64,000 nucleotides of DNA from Raphanus sativus (Eukaryota > Streptophyta > Magnoliopsida > Brassicales > Brassicaceae), in the NCBI RefSeq assembly GCF_000801105.2, contig NC_079519.1, positions 11,778,668 to 11,842,667 of the forward strand, written 5' to 3'. The stretch's first letter is position 1. Each line of letters opens with the position of its first letter. Below are positions 22,885-32,866 of this stretch, in pieces. The notes under the pieces are model-generated. The model made no database searches and was not told where the DNA came from. It saw nothing but the letters and a program-made list of their open reading frames with translations. The position numbers and the translations under genes are program-made.

Positions 22885-24025
22885 ATGACGAGTACTCGAA
22901 CTCCTTCTGCGACTAATCAGGTCCGCTTGAAATTTTTCTACTGGAAGACTTGTAAGTAAGTCGTCTGGAAAGTCTTCAACCTGGACGACTTAGTACGTCC
23001 ATTTGGAAGACTTTCCAGACGACTTAAATATAAGTCGTCAACTAAGTCGTCCAGTTGGACGACTTTCTAGACGACTTATATTTAAGTCGTCTACTAAGTC
23101 GTCTGGAGTAACAATTAAGGCGTGATTGATTTAGCTTGTGTTCTGACTTCTATTGTTGTCTTTGATTATTTTGCAGACAAAAAGGATGGATATTCCAGAA
23201 CTCCCCCGTAGGTTATACACATTAGGGGAAGAGCCAGAACCCCACAATAGCATTTCGTATCATACGGATAACACGAAGTTGCATACTGCTCTTAGGGAAG
23301 CTCTCACTGATGCTGAATTTGAAGAGCTCAAGGAGTCGAGATTGGGAGTTTTCATCAAGTTCAAGGAGCAGGGATTTGGTTGGGCTTCAAGGCTGGTTCA
23401 CCACTTGCTCGGTTTAAAGCTGGACATTAAGAAGAAGTACGAGATGTGGTGTCTCGTTGGTCCAGAACCTGCGAGGTTTTCACTGTTAGAGTTTGAAAAC
23501 ATCACTGGTCTAAACTGCGACTACATCGAGGACCTTGAGACACCAGAATGTGAAGTTACCCCACAGATGGTTTCTTTCTGGGAGATGATGGGAGTTCATC
23601 GGGAAGCTGGGCCAAGTACTGATCAGATAATAGCAGCACTGAAGAGATGCGGGGATTGGTCCAGGGAAGATCGCAAGCGACTCGCGTACCTTTCCATCTT
23701 CACTGGATTCATTGAAGGGAAAAAGTTCTCAAGCGCTACACGAGCTACTCTCGCAAGGCTAGTGATGGATTTAGAAAGGTTTGAGAATTATCCATGGGGG
23801 AGAGTCGCGTTTAAGGTGCTGATGGACTCTTTGTGGAACAAAGATATTACTGGCTGTTACACCGTGGATGGCTTTATACAAGTTCTTCAGGTCTGGGCGT
23901 ACGAAGCTATTCCGGGATTGGGTGCTAGTATTGGTCTACCCAGAGCAAACAGTCCGTCTCCACCGATTCTGGCTTACGACGGCAGCAGAGGCCGCAGATT
24001 CATGAAAGCTGCTATCTTGAGTCAG
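22885..24025 (+). CDS. DUF1985-type transposon protein, copy 1 (3' incomplete)
   Basis: Exon 1 is 22885-22920 (12 codons, MTSTRTPSATNQ) and exon 2 is 23177-24025 (283 codons, starting TKRMDIPELPRRLYTL). Borders are CAG/GTCC and TTGCAG/ACA, then CAG/GTACC into the next intron. Phrases such as GVFIKFKEQGFGWASRLVHH, PARFSLLEFENITGLNC and WSREDRKRLAYLSIFTGFIE fit the plant DUF1985 family, which often occurs with a C-terminal Ulp1-like cysteine protease in Kaonashi-type MULEs. No protease part is seen before the gap at 24140. Function in the transposon is unknown. The frame is fully open. Compared with copy 2 about 19 of 295 residues differ. Confidence 0.75.
22943..23108. repeat. AAGTCGTC palindrome array in intron 1 of copy 1
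   Basis: Nearly the whole intron consists of AAGTCGTC and its complement GACGACTT in alternating orientation, with CTGGA or TCCAG between them, so neighbours can fold into hairpins. Further pairs lie upstream at 21780-21850 and 22225-22310. Confidence 0.9.
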
Positions 24026-24047
24026 GTACCTTTCCATCTTCACTTAA

Positions 24048-24139
24048 TTAAGTCGTCCGGAAGGTCTTCCAGCTGGACGACTTAGTAGACGACTTATTAT
24101 AAGTCGTCTGGAAGGTCTTCCAGCTGGACGACTTAGTAG
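24048..24139. repeat. AAGTCGTC array in intron 2 of copy 1, cut by gap
   Basis: It repeats a unit of about 48 bp (AAGTCGTCTGGAAGGTCTTC, then CAGCTGGACGACTTAGTAGA and CGACTTATAT-like bases). The assembly gap starts inside the array. Confidence 0.9.
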
Positions 24140-24239
24140 NNNNNNNNNNNNNNNNNNNNNNNNNNNNNNNNNNNNNNNNNNNNNNNNNNNNNNNNNNNNN
24201 NNNNNNNNNNNNNNNNNNNNNNNNNNNNNNNNNNNNNNN
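24140..24239. other. Assembly gap (100 N)
   Basis: Exactly 100 N, the usual placeholder for a gap of unknown size. It begins inside a palindromic array. Sequence beyond it is unrelated to the corresponding part of copy 2. Confidence 0.99.
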
Positions 24240-25123
24240 AAAATATACTTTGTTGCTCAAAAGAAAAGTAAAATATACTTTAACAAGTTGTATACAGTAT
24301 ATCAAATTAATTTATGTTTATAAAAATAAAAATTCTAATAAATAAAAAACTAAAAGTCTTGTGTATACTTTCCTCGACTGAAATTATCAATTCGAGACTA
24401 CTAGTGCGAGCTAAGAAGTCTTTGTAGTTCCCTTTTAAATACAATTAAGTCCAAGCCGTAGTTGAGATGTGTATAAATTAATATCTGCTCTCTATCTCGG
24501 ACTTTATTCTACATTGCCACACTTACTCCCATGTGTATTCTTTCTTGCTCCACTTCATAAATTATTTAATTTTCTTTTTCTTTTAAATACAGAAATATTA
24601 GTAAATACTAAACTACCCTTAACAATACTACAAAACTACAGTTAAACCTAATCTAATCCTCTAGCCTAATCAGAGTATTTCCTTCTCTCCTCTTCCACCT
24701 AGACTCACTACGTCTTTCTCCACATCTCTCCCTTTTTTTTTTGCTGAAAATCCAAATTGATGAAATCACCCTGTCTTTTTTTCTTCTCGTTGTTCGAAAT
24801 CATTCTGAAATCAAGTGCTATGAATCACCATTCTTACAGAAACCTTCGATTTCATCTATAACAGAAGCCTTCTATTCCATCTTCTTCATTCTAAAAAAAT
24901 CTGGGTATCTTTTTCGTTCTTCTTCTCTTTCTTTTGAATTCTATGCTCATTTGTAACGTGAGTTCGAAAATAATGGATAGAAATATGTGTGTGGATGCTT
25001 AAATTCGTGAGATTGAATTAATGAGTGAATGTTTGAATTTGAACATATGTGTTTGGTAACCACTTGATATATTTCGCTGATATCTTGTTATCTTTTTTTT
25101 TATGTTTGTGTTTTATTGAACAG

Positions 25124-25893
25124 ATGTGATGAACGGATTCAGAAGATTCAGACTATCAAGATGATGGAAGGTATCTTCATTTGTGCTGCTCCTCACTGTC
25201 TCAGGTCTTTCCTCAAGAAACCTGACTTTGAATCCCATGTCCATCACCTCCACGCCTCCCTTTTACTACCTGATGCTCCTCTTGATAAAGAAGATGGCAA
25301 CGACTCTGACCTTCAGACCACAAAGCACCAATCTTCTGCTTCTTCTGACTCCACACTCATGAGAGGTCCCTTAAGATCCCACCAGCAGCAGCAGCCTCCT
25401 CCGTTACTACACAGGTCACCTTCCTTGTCAAAGCCACTCTCTCGATTTGGGAGTTACCCTGCAGATAACAACGATAACTCTCGTCCTCCCGGTTTCGAAA
25501 CCGCTAGTCCTAAACCTGAAATCCGGTTCCCTGACTACCCTCTGCCTATGAATATGATGCAACCACCGCCCACCATGCCCATTCCCAACAATCGTTTGCC
25601 TCAGCAGTTTAGTTTTCCGCCTTATCCAACAACTGATGGATCGTCTCAACAATTCTACAATGGTGCACCTTTTGAGATGACAAGACCTGAAGACAGAACA
25701 AAGTTCTGCGCTCGGGTATCAGCAGCAGCAGCAGCAGCCTGCGCCAACGATGAATCTGAGTTTCCAAGGATCTTATCATCCTCAGTCCTCGTGGAATCCT
25801 GGTATGGAACCGCCTCAATAGGTTAACCGGGGTAGAGACGCTCAAGGTTTCGGGTGGCAACAAGACAACCGTGATGGCTTTGGGCAGGAGTAG
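25124..25893 (+). pseudogene. HAKAI E3 ubiquitin ligase, C-terminal fragment
   Basis: After an acceptor (TTGAACAG) the frame reads CDERIQKIQTIKMMEGIFIC, then APHCLRSFLKK and a zinc-finger His pair (HVHHLHA), then a Pro/Gln-rich tail with SRPPGFETASPKP and IRFPDYPLPMN. This matches the C2H2 and Pro-rich part of plant HAKAI, a partner of the m6A methyltransferase complex. The RING-coding exons are absent. The frame shifts near 25695 (the homologous reading continues one frame over, through a run of six CAG codons), and an in-frame TAG at 25819 precedes the family C-terminus (RDGFGQE, stop at 25891). It therefore cannot encode HAKAI. It was carried here by the surrounding Pack-MULE. Confidence 0.85.
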
Positions 25894-28182
25894 TAACTAT
25901 TAAGACTTGTTTCAACTCTTCTTCTTCTTGTATGTACTGTTTAAAACTATTTGTCTGAAAGTTTCGAAAAGTGGCTCTCTAATGCTTCTATCTTTAGAAC
26001 CAATGTCTCTCTTCTTGATCAGTGTGAATCTGATTTTGGGTTTTAAGGTTTTTGAAAATGCTATGTGTTGTATGATTGTCTTTGCATCAGGTTTGGACCA
26101 ATATAGTATAAGGCAGTCTGAGTTTTAAGAAAACACATTTGTACTACTAGGTTTTTTAGGTATTACTAAGACAAAAACATTTTCAATACTTTATTAAAAA
26201 AAAATGACACATGTCTAAAACGTGTAACATATTGTCGACATTTTGTAAAAAAAACCTATGACAGATGTCTAAAACGTGTTGTTAGACAAAAATGTTTAAA
26301 TATTAAAATAATATTAATTTTACTCTTAGTAGTACTCAAGCTAGTAGTAATATTTCATTTTTCATAGTAATTATTTTGCAAATTACAACATTTTTTAGTA
26401 ATACAACCTCAAGAAATTAAATTTAATAGTAATACCAATATGTTTAGACAATTATAGACTGTATATAACACATTGGCAGAAAAAAGTTTCAGAAATTATG
26501 TATTTTCTGAAATTCAGCCTATTATGGCATTCCCATCAAGACATTAGTATGGAAGTAGAAAGATGTTTTATATGGAAATCAGAAAATTTCTACCAACTTG
26601 AGAATTTAAGAGTATTTTACGTCTAATTTGGCAAATAAACACATATATGAACATATTATCACGTAATATATGAGCTACATCTTCTAAAAATATATAATAA
26701 GCAAAAAATATAATCTTCTTAGAAATATGTATAACACATAGTAGTCCAAGGTAATACAAGATAGTACAAAGTATTCATAGTAGTGCTAGTAGTCCATGTA
26801 CACATTTATATAAATAAAATATAATATCAAATCTTCAAATTTATATAAAATAATGTATATCTTTCAGCTTCAATAAAAATGTAATTTTGATATTTTTCAC
26901 AAGATTAAAATGATGTGAATGCATTCATGATCTTAATAAATACATCTATTTAATCAAAAGGTTGTAAGACAGATAAATTATTTATAAAATAAAAACAGTT
27001 TGTAAATAATGTTAAAGTTAAAATATAGTTAAATGAACATGAAGAATTTAATTTTGATAATTTTCAAAATATTAAAAATAATCTGATGCATTCATGCTCC
27101 TAATAAATCCATCTATTTAATCAAAAGTTTTTAATACAGATAAATTATTTATAAAATTAAAGCATTTTGTTTAATCATAGTAAAGTTAAAATAGATATAA
27201 CTGAATTGAAATCCTAAATGATAGATATCTCCATTTGTCTTACTCTTTCTGCAAATACTTGATATCTCCATTTGCCTTTATCTCAGGCCTATACTTGATG
27301 TAACTTCCTCCATTGTCAACACATATGACTGTAATGGGAGAAACCATATAATTCTCTGGAAAAAAATATGATTAGTTAACCATTTAAAGAATCTAATTTG
27401 TCTAAGATCTTTGGTACATAGTCGTTCCAGTAATACAAGTAATACACTTTCACTTTAGTAATACCAGTCGTTCCAGTAGTTTTTATAAATTTTTGCTTTT
27501 CTCGATTTAACACTTATAATTGATCAAGAGAGTGTTATACAACTCACAATATCGTCTATCACTATTGTAATGCATTATTATTGTTTAAAACAGTGCAAAA
27601 TAAGAAGAAATATACAAAATTGCCCTTAAACATCCCTTTTCATAACAATATACCTAAAACTTTCATTTTTACCTAAAACTTTAGTTTTTCATCAGTTTAA
27701 GGCTTTTTAATCAACTAATAATGTGTTACACAACCCAGATTATCGTCTAACACAATTTTCATATTTCTTCTTCTTTCAAAACCGTGTTAAAAATAGAGAA
27801 CAATACAAAATCTTCTTCAAACATTATTTTAATTTTTCTTTCAAAACTCTCACGATTTTTACAGCAAAATGTTGCTATTTTTCGTTTCACATAATACATA
27901 AAAAATAAGTAGTATATTATTATGAGAATTTCGTGGAAAAAAACGCCAGGATTAAATTTTGGAGAGAGGTTGACGTAATGGGGGGGGAAGAGAGAGAGAG
28001 GAGAGAGAAAAATAAGATCTGATTTTGATTTTAATTTTAAAAATAAAATGGATATAAAATATTAATATAATATTAAGGGTAAGAAGGAGAAGAGAAATAT
28101 GAAAAAAAAGTGTGGCAATTAGAATTTTGGTGTGGCAAAGAGAATAATATTTTTGAAGGTGTGGCAATGGAGAATACTATCC
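25894..28182. other. AT-rich 3' part of the Pack-MULE
   Basis: No gene is supported. There is a small imperfect duplication around CTAAAACGTGT (26213 and 26270), a larger one at 26880-27215, a G-run near 27980, and three copies of GTGTGGCAA near the right end (28111-28168). Confidence 0.5.
26880..27215 (+). repeat. Imperfect tandem duplication, about 167-bp period
   Basis: Two neighbouring blocks share AATTTTGATA, GATGCATTCATG-like bases, ATCTATTTAATCAAAAG and GACAGATAAATTATTTATAA in the same order, with moderate divergence. The duplication is non-coding. Confidence 0.7.
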
Positions 28183-28256
28183 CTCTATCTCTCCCAAATC
28201 CCTAAAACAGGAAGCACATCGTAAAGCGGCGGCTTAGGGTTATTTGCCTCTTCACC

Positions 28257-29424
28257 ATGGACGCGTACGACATCCTGAGATCCGAGAGGTTAGAGTTCGA
28301 GAGTGAGGCTGCTGAGAAAGCCTTTGCCGACAGGATCAGTGGCAAGCCCCGGTAATTAAATTATTTTATTTATTTATTTGTTTGTTTGTTTGGGGATACT
28401 TGTCGTGTATGTTAATTGTTAACTGTTGGTATCTTCCTAGAGCTTTGATTTCTGTGACGGGATACAACCCTAATCTGCCTGAGGATGATATCAAGAAGGA
28501 ACTGATTGAACTCTTCAGTTCATGTGGCGACGTTACAAGGGTTATTGTTCCCAAAGACCCTGATCATAGCCCTAATCTCGACAGGTTTGTGCGTCTCTTG
28601 ATATATATTTTTTTGCATTGTTAATTTCTTGCCGCTAAGCTAAAAAACCAGGGTGTTTTTGTTTGTTTGTCTTAAAAGACGTGCTTTAGTTATTCTTTTC
28701 GGAGATGGGGCAGAAGAGAAGGCCTTGCAACTTAATGGAACTGACGTTGGAGGATGGAATGCTCTTGTTAAGGTTGAATCGGATGAAGAAGATGAGGAGG
28801 CAGCACGCTATAGATCCTCTCTGATTAACGAACTAATGAATGACCCAAAATTGTAAGATGAGTTAGCTCCTTTTTTTTTTTGGGTCTAATCATCTTATGT
28901 ATTGTTTGTCGTTAAGATAACTCATTTGCTAAAATTAACTGCTGCAGTTGGTATGGCGTTTCGGTTAGGGGATATGACACTTCCCTCCCTGTAGACCAAG
29001 TCGAGAGGGCTTTGAAGGAACATTTCTCTGATTGTGGGGAGATAACTCATGTTTTTGTCGATACTCTCGACAAGCTGACTAATGTCTATTTTTCCCTACA
29101 AGAAGGAGAAGCTAGGGCGCTGGCTCGTGATGGAATTAGAATGGGAGAATTCGAATTAGATATTTCTGGCGTACCTTCAGTCCTAAGTAACCGTCCCAAT
29201 CCCTTTGGCAACGGTGAAATTGAAATTGGTTTGGGCTATACTGTCCCAGGTAAGCACAGCAAAATAAAAATTGTTTCAAATTGATTCTTCGTTTTCAAGG
29301 GAAAACAAACTCCTCATGAATTCTTTTGTTTGTTGTAGCTCATATGATTGAGTTTGCCAACAAGGACGACGACGAGATCGAGAACAAGGTCATTGCTTTC
29401 AAGAAGCAGAGGAGGCTTATCTAG
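28257..29424 (+). CDS. RNA-binding protein with two nucleolin-like RRMs
   Basis: Five exons (28257-28351, 28441-28584, 28679-28852, 28948-29249, 29339-29424) encode 266 residues; all junctions are GT/AG and in phase. The start is the ATG in TTCACCATGG. An acidic/basic N-terminus (MDAYDILRSERLEFESEAAE) is followed by one RRM-like domain (about 32-112: ALISVTGYNPNLPEDDIKKE, SSCGDVTRVIVPKD, KALQLNGTDVGGW), a linker ending DPKL, and a second (about 139-210: YGVSVRGYDTSLPVDQVERA, DCGEITHVFVD). The pattern resembles the RRMs of plant nucleolins. The C-terminus is acidic, then basic (EIENKVIAFKKQRRLI). It probably binds RNA; the exact target is unknown. A Pack-MULE sits 74 bp upstream of the start codon. 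Confidence 0.85.
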
Positions 29425-30072
29425 AAATTTCTCTTTCTCTCAAGAAGCTCTATCTTTGGTGTTTAATAATAATAAATCGTGTGAATGATAATACAATGCA
29501 ACCTTGGGGCTTTCTTACTTACGTTTAATCTCAAAGCTCACATTATGTATGTACGATGAGCCATTTGTGCTTTCTTACTTTATGTTTAATCTCAAAGCTC
29601 AACTAATTCGATTTGGTTAGGTAGACACAAGCATCATCTCCACATTGCCTAATAACATTAACAATAATAAAAAATAGTTTGAGACTCATAGTGTTGGATT
29701 TAAAAATGAAAGAATTATTTTTCCAAACCCAAAAAATAATTAAACATATATTGTCCCATTATGGTATAATTATCTTACAAATATTTATTGATATATGCAT
29801 TATCAATTCAATGAACATCATAACTAAATAATTGTTTATACATACATTCAAATATGTATTCTTATTAATGTATTCGTTTGATTGAGTTAAAAATATTTTT
29901 CAGGTAAAAGTACTAGGAAACTTAACTTGCCTTGCATATATTCCTGATTACATCAGTTGCATACATACATTACAACTGATTTTATACTGAAATTTAATGG
30001 TAATTAATGTTCAGAATAACATGATACAATGGATGATGAGAAAGAAGAAAAGCCCTGAAGCTGCTGCTTGTT
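29425..30072. other. Intergenic DNA, 3'UTR side of the RRM gene
   Basis: AT-rich. CTTTCTTACTTACGTTTAAT and a close copy recur about 60 bp apart (29510 and 29571). No gene is seen. Confidence 0.45.
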
Positions 30073-30310
30073 TCAAGAAATAAGGACACGTATAGCAGAT
30101 TCAGGCAAATAGTGCAGTTCATGTCTAAGAAGCTCCGCGTCTTTGAAAAGATCTAGATTAGATATATACTCCAGCTCAGTGTCTGTGAACGGAACCAAAG
30201 CTTGAGGCCAGTTAAAACATTCAAAGTAAGGATCATCTAGGCACTCAGGGAGGCATAGACCATGATCTATAGGGACAAGCTCAGCTGCTCCAACTCCTTG
30301 TCTTTGCTAT
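30073..30310 (-). pseudogene. Phosphatidylinositol 4-kinase gamma C-terminal fragment
   Basis: About 76 codons on the minus strand read GVGAAELVPIDHGLCLPECL, then FECFNWPQALVPF and TDTELEYISNLD, ending RVLIS and TGA. This matches the C-terminal lobe of plant type II PI4K-gamma (UBDK) kinases, where PIDHG carries the metal-binding Asp. Upstream the frame meets a TAG within about 10 codons and no other kinase part is nearby. There is no start or promoter context. It is an orphan fragment. Confidence 0.75.
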
Positions 30311-31575
30311 CCAATATATCTTGACCCCACTCTCAAATTCATCTTGTCTATTACATATTTGGTGAGTTACATCAATTTTCTTGTCATGTGCCATTATTAT
30401 TGTAATCTAGATATGTCTTGCCAACAGGTCAAGTTAAATGATCTTTATAGAGTTTCTCTACACGGATTAATAAGTCACGAGAATTACACAAGATCGATGT
30501 TTTAATATTTTGAATCTTCAAAATTGTAGCCGTCCAAGTCAACTATTCGACCCTGTCATCATCTTTATCACATGCTTTGGACAATGTTTATTATAAAGAT
30601 TTAAAAGTACGTTTGGTAAGTTACAACTATCCATTTTAATCAACATAAAGCCTTTATAATAAAGGTTCCCTTTTCATTAAAATAATAAAGTCTCTTTTTC
30701 TGAACCTACCAAGTTAGATTCCATGGATAGGAAATATAGGATGCATGCATGCATGTTCTATAAATCCAATTCCTTTGCCAATAATTGTGCTTCTTTCAGT
30801 CCAAAAAATAATTATTATTATCTTTGGTCAAGCAAATAGCGTTAGCATTTTTGTCTATGTTTACCAACCATACTCAAATGTTCACTACATCTATACTTCC
30901 ACGGCTATCTATATTGGTGGTGTCTGTTTAAACTATGCCTTTTATATTAAGAAACAATCATTGTTGAGATTAAAGATCTAAACTCTAATCAAAAAGATAG
31001 AAGGACATGAACCCCGCAAGATTAGAAAAAACCTTTATAATATAATACAATTGAAGTGTCATATGAAAGCTTGACATAATTAGATATACAAAGAAAATAA
31101 TATTATTTAGTTTAACAAAATAAAATAAACAAAGAGAAAGAGTCATAGTTAGAAACTTAGAGCCATCAGACAAAGAAATTAAGAAGAAAAGGCCCAATTA
31201 GCCTAGAAGGAAGTGAGTGGGGACCCATAACAGCGATGCACACACAGGGACCTGACGGCGCGTGAGTTTTCACGCGAAAAAGACAGCGCGTCGTCGCTTT
31301 CCAACGAACAAGAAGCGGACCAGAGAGTTGTCTAATTATTTTTTTAAAAACGTTTGTGCACTCTGTAAACGATGCTGGCGTGAAAGAAAGAGAGAAATAG
31401 AAAAAGACATGATGTTCAGTCAAGCGAGCTGTTTCTGGGAAGAGAGACTCAAGAAGAATCACAACAACACCAAAGGTCTCTGGCCTTCTTCTCTCTGTTT
31501 TCTTTTTAACATGTTTTGAACAAGACCAAAGACTTTAATTCTGTTTTCTTGTTGTCAGCAGATAAAATTCTGACA
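30311..31575. other. Intergenic DNA upstream of the SCAB-like gene
   Basis: AT-rich to about 31180. Then 31190-31480 is less AT-rich (GCGCGTGAG, CGCGTCGTCGC) and has the look of a 5'UTR and leader. A splice acceptor-like TTGTCAG lies at 31553-31559. No separate gene is supported. Confidence 0.4.
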
Positions 31576-32107
31576 ATGACTATAAAGTATGTCCTGAAAG
31601 CAAAGAGTGTGTCTGAAGCTGTAGTAGTTGAACCAATCTCAGCAGATGTGAGCTTTGCTTCTAATCGCTTCCCATCATACAACTTAGGACCTGATGATCA
31701 GATCATCGATGAGCCTGAAGAAGATGAAAAAGGTCCATCTGTTAAAGATGTCGTCGGCAAAGAGACGGGAGACTTGTCAGAGCAGTACAAGCGTCTTTCA
31801 GTTCGTGACCTCGCTTGCAAGTTCGACAAGAACTTAGCTGCAGCTGCTAAACTAGTTGAAGAGGTTTTCATCATTTATTATAGCTCCTTGTAGTCTTTTC
31901 TTGATGTGGTCATGTTTCTGAATGTGTCTGGAATATATTGTATAGGCAAAGTTGAATGAGGTGACTTCATTGGAAGGACATGTTACGTTAAAGAAGCTTA
32001 GAGATGCTTTAGAAGCCATGAGAGGTCGTATGGATGGGCGTAACAAAGACTCAGTAGAAAAAGCTATCTCCATGGTTACTAGCTTCTCTTACTATTATCT
32101 AACTTGA
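31576..32107 (+). pseudogene. SCAB-like actin-binding protein, 3'-truncated
   Basis: Exons 31576-31863 and 31946-32107 (second read through) give 149 residues. The text ISADVSFASNRFPSYNLG, KRLSVRDLACKFDKNLAAAA, TLKKLRDALEAMRGRMDGRN and VEKAISMV matches the N-terminal part of SCAB proteins (stomatal closure-related, actin-binding, plant-specific), which run to several hundred residues. After the codon of ISM the family intron should begin (ATG/GTTACT at 32074/32075), but no further exon follows. Without splicing it reads a few odd residues (VTSFSYYYLT) to TGA. The coiled-coil and C-terminal domains are gone. A short truncated protein could still be made. The start is the first ATG in frame. 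Confidence 0.8.
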
Positions 32108-32341
32108 ATTGAATTGAGATACATAAAAGTATATATTTAATAAAATCCTTACAGAATATATTAATTTTTAGTTATTTTGGTTTCTAGTGTCAACTAAAAA
32201 TACTAAAGAATAAAACCATGTTACATATGGATTATTGCATTACAATTTGTATTTGTATTAGTGTTCATCCTAACATGTAGGTATTTTACTATACTAATTA
32301 ATGATTAATTGAATTTGGTAATATAAAATTAGAATACGTAC
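32108..32341. other. Junction between two truncated convergent genes
   Basis: About 230 bp of AT-rich DNA with no exon of either neighbour. Both genes stop at an exon-intron border before this stretch, which suggests that their 3' halves were lost in one event here. Confidence 0.6.
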
Positions 32342-32866
32342 CATTCCTCCGGTGAGGTAACTTAGGAGGAAGCAGGCTGCGGAGGAGGCCAACAGCTGAT
32401 CAATCCAGTAGAGGAATGCGCGGAAGACGCTGATGTGACCTCCGAAAAGTAGGCCGATGGTAACAGCGGGGTTGAGGTGGCCACCAGAGATATGTCCAGC
32501 AGATATCATTACCGCCACCACGAATGCATGAGCCACCGCGACCGCTAAAAGTCCCACTAACGTGTTTCCGATTAAGCTGTCTGTATAATGAATAAATATA
32601 AATAAAATGTGTTATAGAGATGCATCATAGTTTCAAATACAAATATAATTTGACTTAGATTTGATTGTACATAGCCAGTAACTAACTTGGTATGACCAAA
32701 TTGTAACAAAGAACATGAATTTGGTGTAAGATAATTTACCGGTGGCCATGGCGGATCCGACGCCGGCGAAAACAAAGAAGAAGGTGGTGATGAATTCGAC
32801 AATGAGAGCTTTGATGCAGTCCGGCTGAGCCACCTCGCGGTGGTTCCCTAAGTCGATCTTCTTCAT
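32342..32866 (-). pseudogene. TIP4;1-like tonoplast aquaporin, 3'-truncated
   Basis: Exons on the minus strand are 32866-32740 and 32580-32342. They encode MKKIDLGNHREVAQPDCIKA, IVEFITTFFFVFAGVGSAMA and, after a phase-1 intron, [36 protein letters not shown] and LLSYLTGGM. This is the first half of a vacuolar water channel of the TIP4;1 type, with the first NPA motif (about residue 79). The donor after GGM (ATG/GTACGT) is intact but the last exon, with the second NPA and three membrane helices, is missing. A six-helix channel cannot be made. It faces the SCAB-like remnant tail to tail. Confidence 0.85.

Larger units (their letters stand above)
21623..24139 (+). mobile_element. DUF1985 Mutator-like element, copy 1 (3' end lost in gap)
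   Basis: The 5' terminus (GGAGAATTACCAATTGTGAC, then TCAAAACTTGGAGTCAAAC) is an inverted match to the 3' terminus of copy 2 at 39374. The element then has about 800 bp of 5' DNA with AAGTCGTC repeats, a leader rich in AACCCTAGCGCCGCCG, a short first exon, a repeat-filled intron, a long DUF1985 exon and a second repeat-filled intron that runs into an assembly gap. From 22424 on it is nearly identical to copy 2. Confidence 0.75.
24499..28182. mobile_element. Pack-MULE with a captured HAKAI fragment
   Basis: The ends are inverted repeats: GGACTTTATTCTACATTGCC on the left and, as complement, GGATAGTATTCTCCATTGCC on the right, both continuing ACAC and then pyrimidine-rich DNA. An exact 9-bp duplication CTCTATCTC flanks the element (24490-24498 and 28183-28191). 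No transposase is present. The interior is AT-rich except for the HAKAI-derived block at 25124-25893. The right end lies 74 bp before the start codon of the RRM gene. Confidence 0.85.

Noticed and set aside
22943..23108. Regularly spaced direct repeats that could be mistaken for a CRISPR array
   Set aside because: The host is a plant, the repeats alternate in strand, spacers are not unique and no cas genes exist. It is a transposon intron array.
24667..24960. Possible first exon or 5'UTR of the HAKAI pseudogene
   Set aside because: The frame at 24741 has no HAKAI or RING residues; only a CT-rich leader look supports it.
31516..31575. Longer N-terminus of the SCAB-like protein
   Set aside because: The upstream codons contain no ATG in this frame and no family similarity.
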